Shown piece after piece: positions 16,125-23,578 of a stretch of DNA of 64,000 nt (positions are counted from its first letter, which is position 1; each line of letters starts with the position of its first letter). A program made the translations under genes and the position numbers. The notes below the pieces were generated by a model that saw nothing but the letters and a program-made list of their open reading frames with translations, made no database searches and was not told the DNA's origin. This stretch comes from Micromonospora sp. NBC_00421 (GTDB taxonomy: Bacteria; Actinomycetota; Actinomycetes; Mycobacteriales; Micromonosporaceae): the NCBI RefSeq assembly GCF_036017915.1, contig NZ_CP107929.1, positions 310,001 to 374,000 of the forward strand, read 5' to 3'.

Positions 16125-17024
16125 TCAGTCGGTGAGGGCGGCGTGCAGGGCGGCGGGGAGCGCCGGGAGGGTCCACCCGAAGCCGGTCCGGGTGAGCACG
16201 GCGGGGAGGACCCGGGTGCTGGTCAGGGCCTCCTGGGCGAAGCCGCCCAGGGCGACCTTCAGGGCGAGCGCCGGGATCGGGACGATCGCCGGGCGGTGCA
16301 GCTGGCGGGCCAGTTCCCGGGTGAACTCGGCGTTGGTGACCGGGTTCGGGCCGACGACGTTGACCGGGCCGGCGACCTCCCCGGCGGTCAGCAGGAACAC
16401 CGTGGCGTCCAGCCAGTCCCGCAGCGAGATCCACGGTAGCCACTGCCGCCCGCTGCCCAGTCTGCCGGCGATGCCCAGCTTGAACGGCAGCAACTGCGGT
16501 TTGAGCAACCCGCCGTCGCGGTGCAGCGGCAGACCGGTCCGCAGCCGCACCACCCGTACCCCGGCGTCCTCGGCGGGGCGGGTCGCCGCCTCCCAGACCC
16601 GGCACACGTCGGCGAGGAACCCCTCACCCGCCGGGGCGTCCTCCTCGACCACCCGGTCGCCGGTGTCGCCGTACCAACCGACCGCCGAGGAGTTCAGCAG
16701 CACCCCGGGCCGGTCGGCCGCCGGCAACCCGGCGATGGTGACGGCCAGCGTGGTGGTGCTGTCCACCCGGCTGGACCGGATCACCCTGCGGTAGTCGTCG
16801 GTCCACCGCTTGTCGCCGACCCCGGCCCCGGCCAGGTTGACCACCGTGTCGGCCCCGGCCACCACGGCCGGGTCGAGCTGCCCGGCGGCCGGGTCCCACC
16901 GCCGTTCGTCGGGGGTGCGCGGCGGCCGCCGGACCAGCCGGGTGACCTGGTGCCCGTCGCCGGTGAGGCGGTCGACCAACCGGGTGCCGAGGAAGCCGGA
17001 CGCACCGGCCATCAGGATCCGCAT
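16125..17024 (-). CDS. TIGR01777 family NAD(P)-dependent epimerase/SDR
   Basis: A 299-residue atypical SDR. It begins MRILMAGASGFLGTRLVDRL, an extended-SDR nucleotide-binding motif, and has the family segments NSSAVGWYGDTGD and VVRLRTGLPL, with the C-terminal PALALKVALGGFAQEALTSTR segment. These match TIGR01777 (E. coli YfcH and cell-division-associated homologues), whose reaction is unknown. From memory, Rv2216 between dlaT and lipB in M. tuberculosis is the counterpart. The start is ATG 17024 at the beginning of the Rossmann strand; an ATG at 17042 would add six residues. Confidence 0.88.
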   Translation of the reverse strand: MRILMAGASGFLGTRLVDRLTGDGHQVTRLVRRPPRTPDERRWDPAAGQLDPAVVAGADTVVNLAGAGVGDKRWTDDYRRVIRSSRVDSTTTLAVTIAGLPAADRPGVLLNSSAVGWYGDTGDRVVEEDAPAGEGFLADVCRVWEAATRPAEDAGVRVVRLRTGLPLHRDGGLLKPQLLPFKLGIAGRLGSGRQWLPWISLRDWLDATVFLLTAGEVAGPVNVVGPNPVTNAEFTRELARQLHRPAIVPIPALALKVALGGFAQEALTSTRVLPAVLTRTGFGWTLPALPAALHAALTD

Positions 17025-17076
17025 ACCCCCATCTTCGGGCACGCGGACGGATCCGGATGCGCCGACGCGGGCCGAC

Positions 17077-18075
17077 TCAGCCGGCGGGGACCGGACGCAG
17101 GTCGGCGAGGAGCCGCTCCACCTCGGCGAACGCGTCCGCCGGCAGCGGGCCGAGGGCGAGGGTGGCGAAGTTCTCCCGCGCCTGCGCCACCGTCCGGCAA
17201 CCGGGGATCGGCAGCGTCCGGGGGCTGCGGGCCAGCAACCAGCCCAACGCCCCCTGGGTGAGGGTACGGCCGTCCGAGGTCAACGCCGCCCGGATCGCCT
17301 CCACCCGGGTTGACCACTCGGGGGTGGGCCGACCGTCGCGGAACCAGACCAGCCACTCCGGTGCCCGCCCCCGCACGTCGTCCGCGCCCACCGTGCGGGT
17401 GGCCCCGGTGAGCAGGCCCATCGCCAGCGGCCCCCGGTTGAGGCTGGCCAGGTCGAACGCGTCGCAGACCGAGAGCAGCTCCGGATTGTCGTTCAGCACC
17501 GACTCGTCGTGTTCGACCGCGATGCAGTGCGGCCCGGCGTCGGCGAACACCCGCGCCGACTCCGGGTTGTCGGTGCTCCAGCCGTACCCGCGGATCTTGC
17601 CCTGGGTGACCAGGCCCTCCAGGGTGTCGACCAGGTCGAGAGCGGCGGACGCCGGCAGGTCGTTGAGGTGCAGCAGGTAGAGGTCGACATGGTCGGTGCC
17701 GAGCCGGCGCAGCGACCCCTCCAGGCTGGCCACCGCGTATGCCGGGCTGGCGTCGACGCCGAGCGCCCGCCGGGTCGCCTCGTCGGAACGGTTGCCGAAC
17801 TTGGTGGTGATCACCGCCCGGTCCCGCCGGCCGGCCAGCGCCCGGCCCAGCACCCGCTCGCTGTGCCCGGCACCGTAGTTGCTCGCCGTGTCGAAGAGGG
17901 TGACACCCAGGTCTAGGGCGTGGTGGATGGTGGCGACCGACTCGTCGTCGTCCACCTCGCCCCAACCGAACGGCTGGCCGTCGTCGCCCCACAGCGGGCC
18001 GCCGATCGCCCAGCACCCCATGCCGATCGCGCCGACCTCGATTCCGCTGCGGCCCAGAGTCCGTGTGATCGTCAT
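17077..18075 (-). CDS. Aldo/keto reductase, probably MerR-controlled
   Basis: A 332-residue NADPH-dependent aldo/keto reductase with a TIM barrel. The catalytic tetrad is visible as Asp in LFDTASNYG, Tyr in the same segment, Lys in VITTKFGN and His in LYLLHLND. The coenzyme-binding end is PIPGCRTVAQARENFATL. The physiological carbonyl substrate is unknown. It is divergent from a MerR-family regulator, and the shared 55-bp gap holds a palindrome placed inside a long 19-bp promoter spacer, as MerR activators require. ATG 18075 lies seven bases after AAGACT, so the induced transcript may be leaderless. Confidence 0.92.
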   Translation of the reverse strand: MTITRTLGRSGIEVGAIGMGCWAIGGPLWGDDGQPFGWGEVDDDESVATIHHALDLGVTLFDTASNYGAGHSERVLGRALAGRRDRAVITTKFGNRSDEATRRALGVDASPAYAVASLEGSLRRLGTDHVDLYLLHLNDLPASAALDLVDTLEGLVTQGKIRGYGWSTDNPESARVFADAGPHCIAVEHDESVLNDNPELLSVCDAFDLASLNRGPLAMGLLTGATRTVGADDVRGRAPEWLVWFRDGRPTPEWSTRVEAIRAALTSDGRTLTQGALGWLLARSPRTLPIPGCRTVAQARENFATLALGPLPADAFAEVERLLADLRPVPAG

Positions 18076-18090
18076 GCCGACAAGTCTTCA

Positions 18091-18110
18091 ACCTGGAGTG
18101 CGCTCCAGGT
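18091..18110. promoter_or_regulatory. MerR-type operator between aldo/keto reductase and merR genes
   Basis: ACCTGGAG and CTCCAGGT flank a four-base centre at 18091-18110. On the minus strand TTGACC overlaps the outer end and AAGACT follows, 19 bp apart. That over-long spacer is typical of promoters that MerR proteins activate by twisting DNA. Confidence 0.75.
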
Positions 18111-18117
18111 CAAGCCT

Positions 18118-18123
18118 TAGGAT
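18118..18123 (+). promoter_or_regulatory. -10 box for leaderless merR
   Basis: TAGGAT ends seven bases before ATG 18131. The MerR-type palindrome lies 8 bp upstream of it, so the regulator could control its own gene as well. Confidence 0.55.
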
Positions 18124-18130
18124 CCGGGTC

Positions 18131-18508
18131 ATGTATCCGCCCTCGGAGGCTGCCCGGCGCAGCGGGTTCAGCCTCGACACCCTGCGCTATTACGAGAAGA
18201 TCGGCCTGCTCAGCGGCATCGGACGCACCTCGGGTGGCCGTCGGGTCTTCACCGACGAGGACCTGAGCTGGCTGCTGGTCTACCGCTGCCTGCGCGACAC
18301 CGGTATGCCGATCGCCGAGATGTGCCGCTACGCCGAGCTGTCCCGCGCGGGGGAGCACACCATCGGCGCGCGGCAGGAGCTGCTGGAACAGCACGCCGCC
18401 CGGGTCGAGGAACAGTTGACGCTGCTCCAACGGCAGTACGACCACCTGCGCGAGAAGATCCGCTTCTACCAGGGCATCACCGCAGCAGGCGGGTCAGGAC
18501 CGGGGTGA
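18131..18508 (+). CDS. MerR family transcriptional regulator
   Basis: A 125-residue regulator. The winged helix-turn-helix covers residues 1-70, with SEAARRSGFSLDTLRYYEKIGLL and the wing RVFTDEDLSWLL. A coiled-coil dimerisation helix follows (residues 78-118, with QEQLTLL-type heptads). It is one of the short MerR types without an added ligand-binding domain and without the cysteines of metal sensors, so it may sense aldehydes or oxidants, as AdhR/NmlR types do. It is transcribed away from the aldo/keto reductase it probably activates. Its 3' end overlaps the convergent LLM oxidoreductase gene by 32 bp. Confidence 0.92.
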   Translation: MYPPSEAARRSGFSLDTLRYYEKIGLLSGIGRTSGGRRVFTDEDLSWLLVYRCLRDTGMPIAEMCRYAELSRAGEHTIGARQELLEQHAARVEEQLTLLQRQYDHLREKIRFYQGITAAGGSGPG

Positions 18509-19394
18509 GCGGGTCGAGGGCGTCACGGCGTACCACGAAGCGGGTGACGCCCCAGCGGCGCCGGTGTGCCGCGACCGCCGCGACGATCTCGTCCACCGTG
18601 CCGATCAACACGAACGGGGTGGCCAGCAGCTCGGCGACGGTCAGGCCCACCCGGTCGGCCTGCTCGGCGGCGGCGGCCCCGGCGTCGTCGGTGACCACCA
18701 CCGTCTGCACCAGCGCCTCCAGCGCGGGCGGGGTGTCCCGGCCGACCGCGCCGGCGGCGACGTGCGCGAGCTGGGCCTCGATCTGGTCGGTCCGCCAGCG
18801 CGCCTCGTGCCGGTGACCGTCGGCGAGGGTACGCCCGAAGCCGGTCAACCCGACCACGTCGGCGTGCGCGCCGGCCCAGCGCAGCAGCGTCGAGTTGGCG
18901 GTCCCCATGGTCAGCGGGATGCGGTCCTGCACGGGTCGGGGCGAGGTCAGCCGGGCCTCCCGGGCGACCAGGTCGGGGGAGTCGACGGTCACCGGGGAGC
19001 CGTCGAGCAGGGCGCGGACCGCCTCGGCGACGGCCACGCAGCGGCGTACCCGGCCGGCCACGTCGGGGCGTACCCGGCCGACGGCGGCCCACTCGGCCGG
19101 GGTCTGCCCGGCGCCGACGCCGAGCCGGGCCCGGCCACCGGAGAGCAGGTCGAGGGTGGACACGTCGGCGGCGAGCAGGATCGGTTCCCGGACGCCCAGG
19201 TTCGACACGTACGAGCCGAGCCCGATCGTGGTGGTCACCGGCGCGGCGGCGGCGAGCGCGACGAACGGGGACGTCACGGCGCCCGGGTGGTCGGCGGCGA
19301 GCAGGGCGTCGAAGCCGGCCGCCTCGGCCCGGCGGGCGAGCGCGATCCAGCTCGCCGCATCGGTCGGGGTGGCCTGGAGTGAGAAGACGGTCAC
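18477..19394 (-). CDS. LLM class flavin/F420-dependent oxidoreductase
   Basis: A 305-residue luciferase-like monooxygenase fold. The segments ARRAEAAGFDALLAADHPG, IGLGSYVSNLGVREPILLA and GGRARLGVGAGQTPAEW are typical of actinobacterial F420-dependent members of the superfamily. The substrate is unknown. GTG 19394 is chosen because the conserved beta strand starts at once; ATG 19430, twelve codons upstream, is an alternative, and neither has a good Shine-Dalgarno. The 3' end overlaps the convergent merR gene by 32 bp. Confidence 0.85.
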   Translation of the reverse strand: MTVFSLQATPTDAASWIALARRAEAAGFDALLAADHPGAVTSPFVALAAAAPVTTTIGLGSYVSNLGVREPILLAADVSTLDLLSGGRARLGVGAGQTPAEWAAVGRVRPDVAGRVRRCVAVAEAVRALLDGSPVTVDSPDLVAREARLTSPRPVQDRIPLTMGTANSTLLRWAGAHADVVGLTGFGRTLADGHRHEARWRTDQIEAQLAHVAAGAVGRDTPPALEALVQTVVVTDDAGAAAAEQADRVGLTVAELLATPFVLIGTVDEIVAAVAAHRRRWGVTRFVVRRDALDPLTPVLTRLLR

Positions 19395-19572
19395 CGGGCA
19401 AGCTTCGCCGTCGAGGGCCGTCCCGGCCATCCCGTACGCCCGGATTCTGCCAACCGGAGAATCACCGCCCGCTCTCCCGGCCGGAGTCTGCCGCGCGCCC
19501 GTTCGGGCTGTCCGCCCGGCCCGGTGCTCCCGCCTGTCGTGCCGTCGGCCCGTCCCGGTGCTGTCCGTGGGG

Positions 19573-20115
19573 TCACCAGTCCGGCGGTGGGGTCACCCCG
19601 AGCAGTTCCTCGGTGTTGCCGGCCCGGGTGCCGAGCGCGTCGAGGGCGGCGGTGAGGGTGCGTTCCTCGTAGCGGAAGTGCGAGCCGAGGATAGCGGAGA
19701 GACCGTCCAGTTCGACGCGTACCCGGTCGAGGGCTGCCGGGTCGTCGACCGGTGGATCGGCGACCAGCGCCTCGATCCGGCGCACGATCCAGTCGACCAT
19801 GCGATGGTCCCGGCTGAGCTTGTCCAGCACGGGCCGCAGCTCGGGTGCCTCGTCGGCGAGCACCCGGAACGCGCCGGCGTCCTCGCCGGTGTGATGCCGG
19901 GTCAGCGCCGCACAGAAGCTCAGGCAGTGGGTACGCAGGTTACGCAGCCGGCCGTCTGCGAGCCGGCCCGAGCCTGCGGGTGGACCGGCGTCGGCCGGCG
20001 GCCCGGCGTCGAGGCCGGCCCGGAGTTGGTCGAGCTCGTCGAGGAGCCAGAGGTGGATCTCTACGAGTTGGTGGCCGAGCGCGGTCAGGCGGTCGGCCGG
20101 AGTGGAATCGGGGTG
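19573..20115 (-). CDS. Hemerythrin domain-containing protein
   Basis: A 180-residue four-helix protein. Candidate di-iron ligands appear in order: EIHLWLLDEL, LTRHHTGEDAG, LSRDHRMVDW and HFRYEERTL. Such proteins bind oxygen or sense redox state or nitric oxide. The start is judged to be GTG 20115. An in-frame ATG at 20190 lies only five bases after the ltrA stop, but the 25 codons between have poor third-position GC (about 60%), unlike real genes here. The gene follows ltrA in the same direction and may be co-transcribed. Confidence 0.82.
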   Translation of the reverse strand, partial: HPDSTPADRLTALGHQLVEIHLWLLDELDQLRAGLDAGPPADAGPPAGSGRLADGRLRNLRTHCLSFCAALTRHHTGEDAGAFRVLADEAPELRPVLDKLSRDHRMVDWIVRRIEALVADPPVDDPAALDRVRVELDGLSAILGSHFRYEERTLTAALDALGTRAGNTEELLGVTPPPDW

Positions 20116-20195
20116 CACGTGTGTCCCATGCTGTCCCGCGCCTCCATGCCCTCGGCGGTCTCCTTGCCGGGTGCACTGCGACGCTGGCATTGATC

Positions 20196-21590
20196 CTACG
20201 ACGCGCCGGGCGGGCTGTCCGACCCCTGCAGCGGCGCACCCGGCGTGCTGTCCGGCCGTTCACCCGGCGTGCTGTCCGGCTCATCCTCGTGCCAGCGGGT
20301 CCGCCAGGCGGCCTCCTGCGCCTCGTGGTTGACCCGTTCGTCGTGCACGGCCTGGCGCAGGGCCTGCCGGGAACCTCCCAGGGTCACCATCTCCACCGCG
20401 ATCAGCCCGACGCAGATGACGGTCAGCAGCGCCAGCGCACCCAGCGCCGACAGCCCCGCCGCGACCGGCATGGCGGCGGCGAGCACCACCAGCACGCCGA
20501 CCCGGCTCCAGCTCAACGTGTGCAGGGTGCGCAGTTGGAACAGCATGTTGCTGGCCAGATAGCAGATCACCCCGCCGAAGAACAACGGCACGGCCGATGC
20601 GTGGGCATGCTCGCCGATCCCGCTGGCCGGATCGGTGACCGCGGCGACCAACTCCTCACTGCCGATCGCGAACAGGATGATGCCCGCGATCATCGGCAGG
20701 TAGAGGTAGGCGTAGGCGTCCCGGGCCATGGTCGCCCGGCGGCGGCCGGCCGCCGCGTGCAGGGCGATCCGGGCGGCCGGGCCGATCAGGTCGAAGTGTG
20801 CCCACCACAGCGCGGCGGTGAAGACGATGCCGAACGTGGCGGCGACGACCCCGGGCCAGGTCACCGGCTTACCGAGGACGTTGCCCCCGACGCCGACCGA
20901 GATGATCGACTCGCCGAGCGCGATGATCAGGATGAGGTCGTACCGTTCGGTCCAGTGTTCGGCGGAGGTCACCACCCAGCTCCAGGTGCCGGCGACCAGC
21001 CCGGTGCCGTACTGGACCAGCACCACCAGGATCCAGAGCACGTCGCGGACCAGCCCGGCCCGGCCGGAGTCCTCGATCGCCACCGGGGCCAGCGCCGCTG
21101 CCAGCAGCAGCACGGTGCTGGCCAGCAGCTCGGGCAGGAAGTGGAGCAGGTGACGCCGGTCCGGCGGGTTGTCCCGCGCGGCACGCAGGAACAGCACCAC
21201 GTGTACGCCCCGGACGACCACGTAGCTGACCGCCACCACCAGAGGCCCGGCCAGATCGCCCTGTGGAGGGCTGAACGCCTGCGGCAGGGCCAGCGCGAAC
21301 GCGAACAGGGAGGCCATCGCGGCCACCATCAGCACCGGGACGAAGCCCTCGCCGAGCCGCAGCCGGGTGGCGGCCATGCTGTGCACCACCCAGCACCACC
21401 AGAGCACGGCGAGCACCAGGCCGGCGTGCAGCAGCTGCCGGCCGCTGATCTCGGCGGCGGTGGCCCGGGTGATGATGAAGAACGAGACGACGAAGACCAG
21501 GTCGAAGAAGACCTCGAACTTGTCGACCCGGGCACCGGGTGCCACGGCCACGGCCGGGCCGAGCCCGCCGTACCGCCGTCTGCCGCCCAT
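20196..21590 (-). CDS. Low temperature requirement protein A (LtrA) family membrane protein
   Basis: A 464-residue protein with about 12 transmembrane segments. The N-terminal KFEVFFDLVFVVSFF and the central ERYDLILIIALGESIISVG are hallmark LtrA segments. The family was named from a Listeria mutant unable to grow in the cold, and its biochemical role is unknown. The last 50 residues are hydrophilic with repeated DSTPGE/DSTPGA units. ATG 21590 follows CAGAGT by six bases, so the mRNA may be leaderless. It ends in TAG; the hemerythrin gene lies downstream. Confidence 0.88.
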   Translation of the reverse strand: MGGRRRYGGLGPAVAVAPGARVDKFEVFFDLVFVVSFFIITRATAAEISGRQLLHAGLVLAVLWWCWVVHSMAATRLRLGEGFVPVLMVAAMASLFAFALALPQAFSPPQGDLAGPLVVAVSYVVVRGVHVVLFLRAARDNPPDRRHLLHFLPELLASTVLLLAAALAPVAIEDSGRAGLVRDVLWILVVLVQYGTGLVAGTWSWVVTSAEHWTERYDLILIIALGESIISVGVGGNVLGKPVTWPGVVAATFGIVFTAALWWAHFDLIGPAARIALHAAAGRRRATMARDAYAYLYLPMIAGIILFAIGSEELVAAVTDPASGIGEHAHASAVPLFFGGVICYLASNMLFQLRTLHTLSWSRVGVLVVLAAAMPVAAGLSALGALALLTVICVGLIAVEMVTLGGSRQALRQAVHDERVNHEAQEAAWRTRWHEDEPDSTPGERPDSTPGAPLQGSDSPPGAS

Positions 21591-21689
21591 TGATTCACTC
21601 TGGCAGCGCCGGGTGCGCCCGGGGGCGGGATTCGATTCAACCGGCTGGGTGCCGGCGCAGTCCGGCCGTCGGTGTCGGCAGTCCGGCCG

Positions 21690-22259
21690 TCAGTGCCGGC
21701 GCAGCCCCGCCATCAGCAGGTCGAGCAGGCGGCCGGCGAGGTCGCGCTGCTCCGGCCCCTGGGCCGCCAGGGACATCCCGCTGAGCCCGGCCAGCACGTC
21801 TCCCGGGTCGACGTCCGGGCGGATCGTGCCGGCGGCGACGCCGGCCGCCAGCAGCCGGGTCAGCGCGGCCATCAGCAGGTCCCGGCTCTGCGCGTACGGG
21901 TTGGTGCCGGCGGCGACCACCAGGCGCAGGGCGTCGGCCATGCCCCGCTTGGTGGCCAGGTAGTCGACGAAGTGGTCCATCCAGGCCCGGGTCGCCTCGG
22001 TGGCGGGCAGCCGGGCCAGCAGCTCGTCGGCGGCGGCGCAGAGCTTGGCCAGCTCACTGCGGTAGGCGGCCTCGACCAGCGCCTCCCGGGTGGGGAAGTG
22101 CCGGTAGAGGGTGCCGATGCCGACCCCGGCTTCGCGGGCGATCGCGTCCAGCGTCACCGCCGGCCCCTGCCGGGAGAACGCCCGGACGGCGGTGTCGAGC
22201 AGCCGCTGCCGGTTGCGCAGCGCATCGGCGCGCAGCGGTCGAGGGCCGGTCTGCGGCAC
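21690..22259 (-). CDS. TetR family transcriptional regulator
   Basis: A 189-residue TetR regulator. The helix-turn-helix is at about residues 14-60: LRNRQRLLDTAVRAFSRQG, then TLDAIAREAGVGIGTLYRHFPTREALVEA. The C-terminal ligand domain is of the common alkyl/aromatic-drug type and gives no clear ligand. GTG 22259 is preceded by AGGAGG; an upstream in-frame ATG at 22301 would swallow that site. The gene is divergent from an SDR dehydrogenase, and two matching palindromes lie between them, so it probably represses both. Confidence 0.93.
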   Translation of the reverse strand: MPQTGPRPLRADALRNRQRLLDTAVRAFSRQGPAVTLDAIAREAGVGIGTLYRHFPTREALVEAAYRSELAKLCAAADELLARLPATEATRAWMDHFVDYLATKRGMADALRLVVAAGTNPYAQSRDLLMAALTRLLAAGVAAGTIRPDVDPGDVLAGLSGMSLAAQGPEQRDLAGRLLDLLMAGLRRH

Positions 22260-22331
22260 GTCGCCTCCTGGGATTGGTGCAGCGGTGTCGGCGGCCGGCA
22301 CGGTTGCTGCGGTCGTCGGCCGGCTGGCAAA

Positions 22332-22345
22332 CGGAGGAACCTCCG
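22332..22345. promoter_or_regulatory. TetR operator site 1
   Basis: CGGAGG and CCTCCG flank a two-base centre, a perfect palindrome within an AACGGAGG context, in the TetR/SDR divergent region. It lies next to a TAGGCT box at 22348-22353 that may be the -10 of the SDR gene. Confidence 0.6.
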
Positions 22346-22366
22346 GTTAGGCTCGGCGCCTGTAAC

Positions 22367-22378
22367 GGAGGGGCCTCC
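22367..22378. promoter_or_regulatory. TetR operator site 2
   Basis: GGAGG-GG-CCTCC, again preceded by AAC, is centred 34 bp (about three helical turns) from site 1. The repeat of the same palindrome on one face of the DNA supports cooperative repressor binding. Confidence 0.55.
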
Positions 22379-22436
22379 ACTTCTCATCGTAGCGGCCGGG
22401 CCGCCCGGCCCACGCCGCGCCGGACAAGGATGGATC

Positions 22437-23381
22437 ATGACCACCAACGCACCAGTCCGCACGCCCTTCGACGCCGGCAGCACCGCCCTGGAGGTGGTCC
22501 GGGACGTCGACCTCACCGGCCGCCGTGCCGTGGTGACCGGCGGTGCCTCGGGCATCGGCGTGGAGACCGCCCGCGCGCTCGCCGCCGCCGGGGCCGAGGT
22601 CACCCTGGCCGTACGCGACCTCGACGCCGGCCACCGGACCGCCGGGGAGATCACCGCCAGCACCGGGAACGACAGGCTGCTTGTCGCCCCGCTCGACCTC
22701 GCCGACCAGACCTCGGTGGCCGCTTTCGTGTCCACCTGGGACGGGCCGCTGCACCTGCTTGTCGACAACGCCGGCGTGATGGCGTCGCCCGAACGGCGTA
22801 CCCCCGAGGGCTGGGAGTTGCAGTTCGCCACCAACCACCTCGGCCACTTCGCCCTCGCCACCGGGCTGCACCGCGCCCTCGCCGCCGCCGACGGCGCCCG
22901 GATCGTCTCGGTCAGCTCCGCAGGGCACCTGCGTTCACCGGTGGTCTTCGACGACATCCACTTCCAGCAGCGCCCCTACGACCCGTGGGAGGCGTACGGG
23001 CAGTCGAAGACCGCCAACGTGCTCTTCGCCGTCGAGGCGACCCGGCGCTGGGCCGACGACGGCATCTTCAGCAACGCGCTGATGCCCGGCGCGATCCGGA
23101 CCAACCTCCAGCGCCACGTCAGCGCCGAGGAGTTGGCGCGGATGCGGGCCGCCAGCGGTGGCGGCGCGGCCAACTGGAAGACCGTCGAGCAGGGGGCCGC
23201 CACCTCGGTCCTGGTCGCCACCTCGCCGCTGCTCGACGGGATCGGCGGCCGGTACTTCGAGGACTGCCAGCAGGCCGGCCCGCACCAACCCGGCACCCGC
23301 ACCGGCGTCGCCGCGTACGCCCTCGACCCGGCCGCCGCCGAGCGGCTCTGGACGGTCTCCGCGCAGACCCTGCGCGGCTGA
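22437..23381 (+). CDS. SDR family NAD(P)-dependent oxidoreductase (retinol dehydrogenase-like)
   Basis: A 314-residue classical-type SDR. The cofactor motif is VVTGGASGIGVETARAL near residues 30-46. The structural NAG motif is in LLVDNAGVMAS. The catalytic Ser is in IVSVSSAGHL, and the Tyr/Lys pair is in EAYGQSKTANVLF (YxxxK). The WELQFATNHLGHFAL segment is typical of the plant/animal retinol-dehydrogenase-like group. The substrate is unknown. ATG 22437 has AAGGA upstream. It is divergent from the TetR gene, which probably represses it. Its 3' end is the first unit of a 27-bp tandem repeat. Confidence 0.9.
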   Translation: MTTNAPVRTPFDAGSTALEVVRDVDLTGRRAVVTGGASGIGVETARALAAAGAEVTLAVRDLDAGHRTAGEITASTGNDRLLVAPLDLADQTSVAAFVSTWDGPLHLLVDNAGVMASPERRTPEGWELQFATNHLGHFALATGLHRALAAADGARIVSVSSAGHLRSPVVFDDIHFQQRPYDPWEAYGQSKTANVLFAVEATRRWADDGIFSNALMPGAIRTNLQRHVSAEELARMRAASGGGAANWKTVEQGAATSVLVATSPLLDGIGGRYFEDCQQAGPHQPGTRTGVAAYALDPAAAERLWTVSAQTLRG

Positions 23382-23435
23382 CCCGTAGGGCAGACCCTGC
23401 GCGGCTGATCCCCGGGGCAGACCCTGCGCGGCTGA
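23363..23435 (+). repeat. Three 27-bp tandem repeats that include the SDR stop codon
   Basis: GCAGACCCTGCGCGGCTGA is repeated at 23363-23381, 23390-23408 and 23417-23435 with an exact 27-bp period. The first copy is the last codons plus TGA of the SDR gene. The later copies keep frame, so each has an in-frame stop. Confidence 0.9.
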
Positions 23436-23530
23436 CCCGTAGGTCCTTCGGTGCCGTGCCGCAGCCGGACGGGCCGGGGCCGGCGGTCGGCATCCGGTGC
23501 CGGCTGCCGACACAGCCGGCGCGGAGATGG

Positions 23531-23566
23531 CGGAGGCGCCCCGGCCGACCGACCGGGGCGCCTCCG
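23531..23566. terminator. 14-bp perfect hairpin terminator
   Basis: CGGAGGCGCCCCGG at 23531-23544 pairs with 23553-23566 around an eight-base loop, between the convergent SDR and sucB genes. Confidence 0.75.
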
Positions 23567-23578
23567 TGCACGCGGGTG

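Noticed and set aside
20116..20190. ATG 20190 as start of the hemerythrin gene and TAGGAT at 20193-20198 as its -10 box
   Set aside because: TAG there is the ltrA stop, and the codons from 20190 to 20116 lack the third-position GC bias seen in real genes, so GTG 20115 is preferred. Coupled translation from 20190 remains possible.
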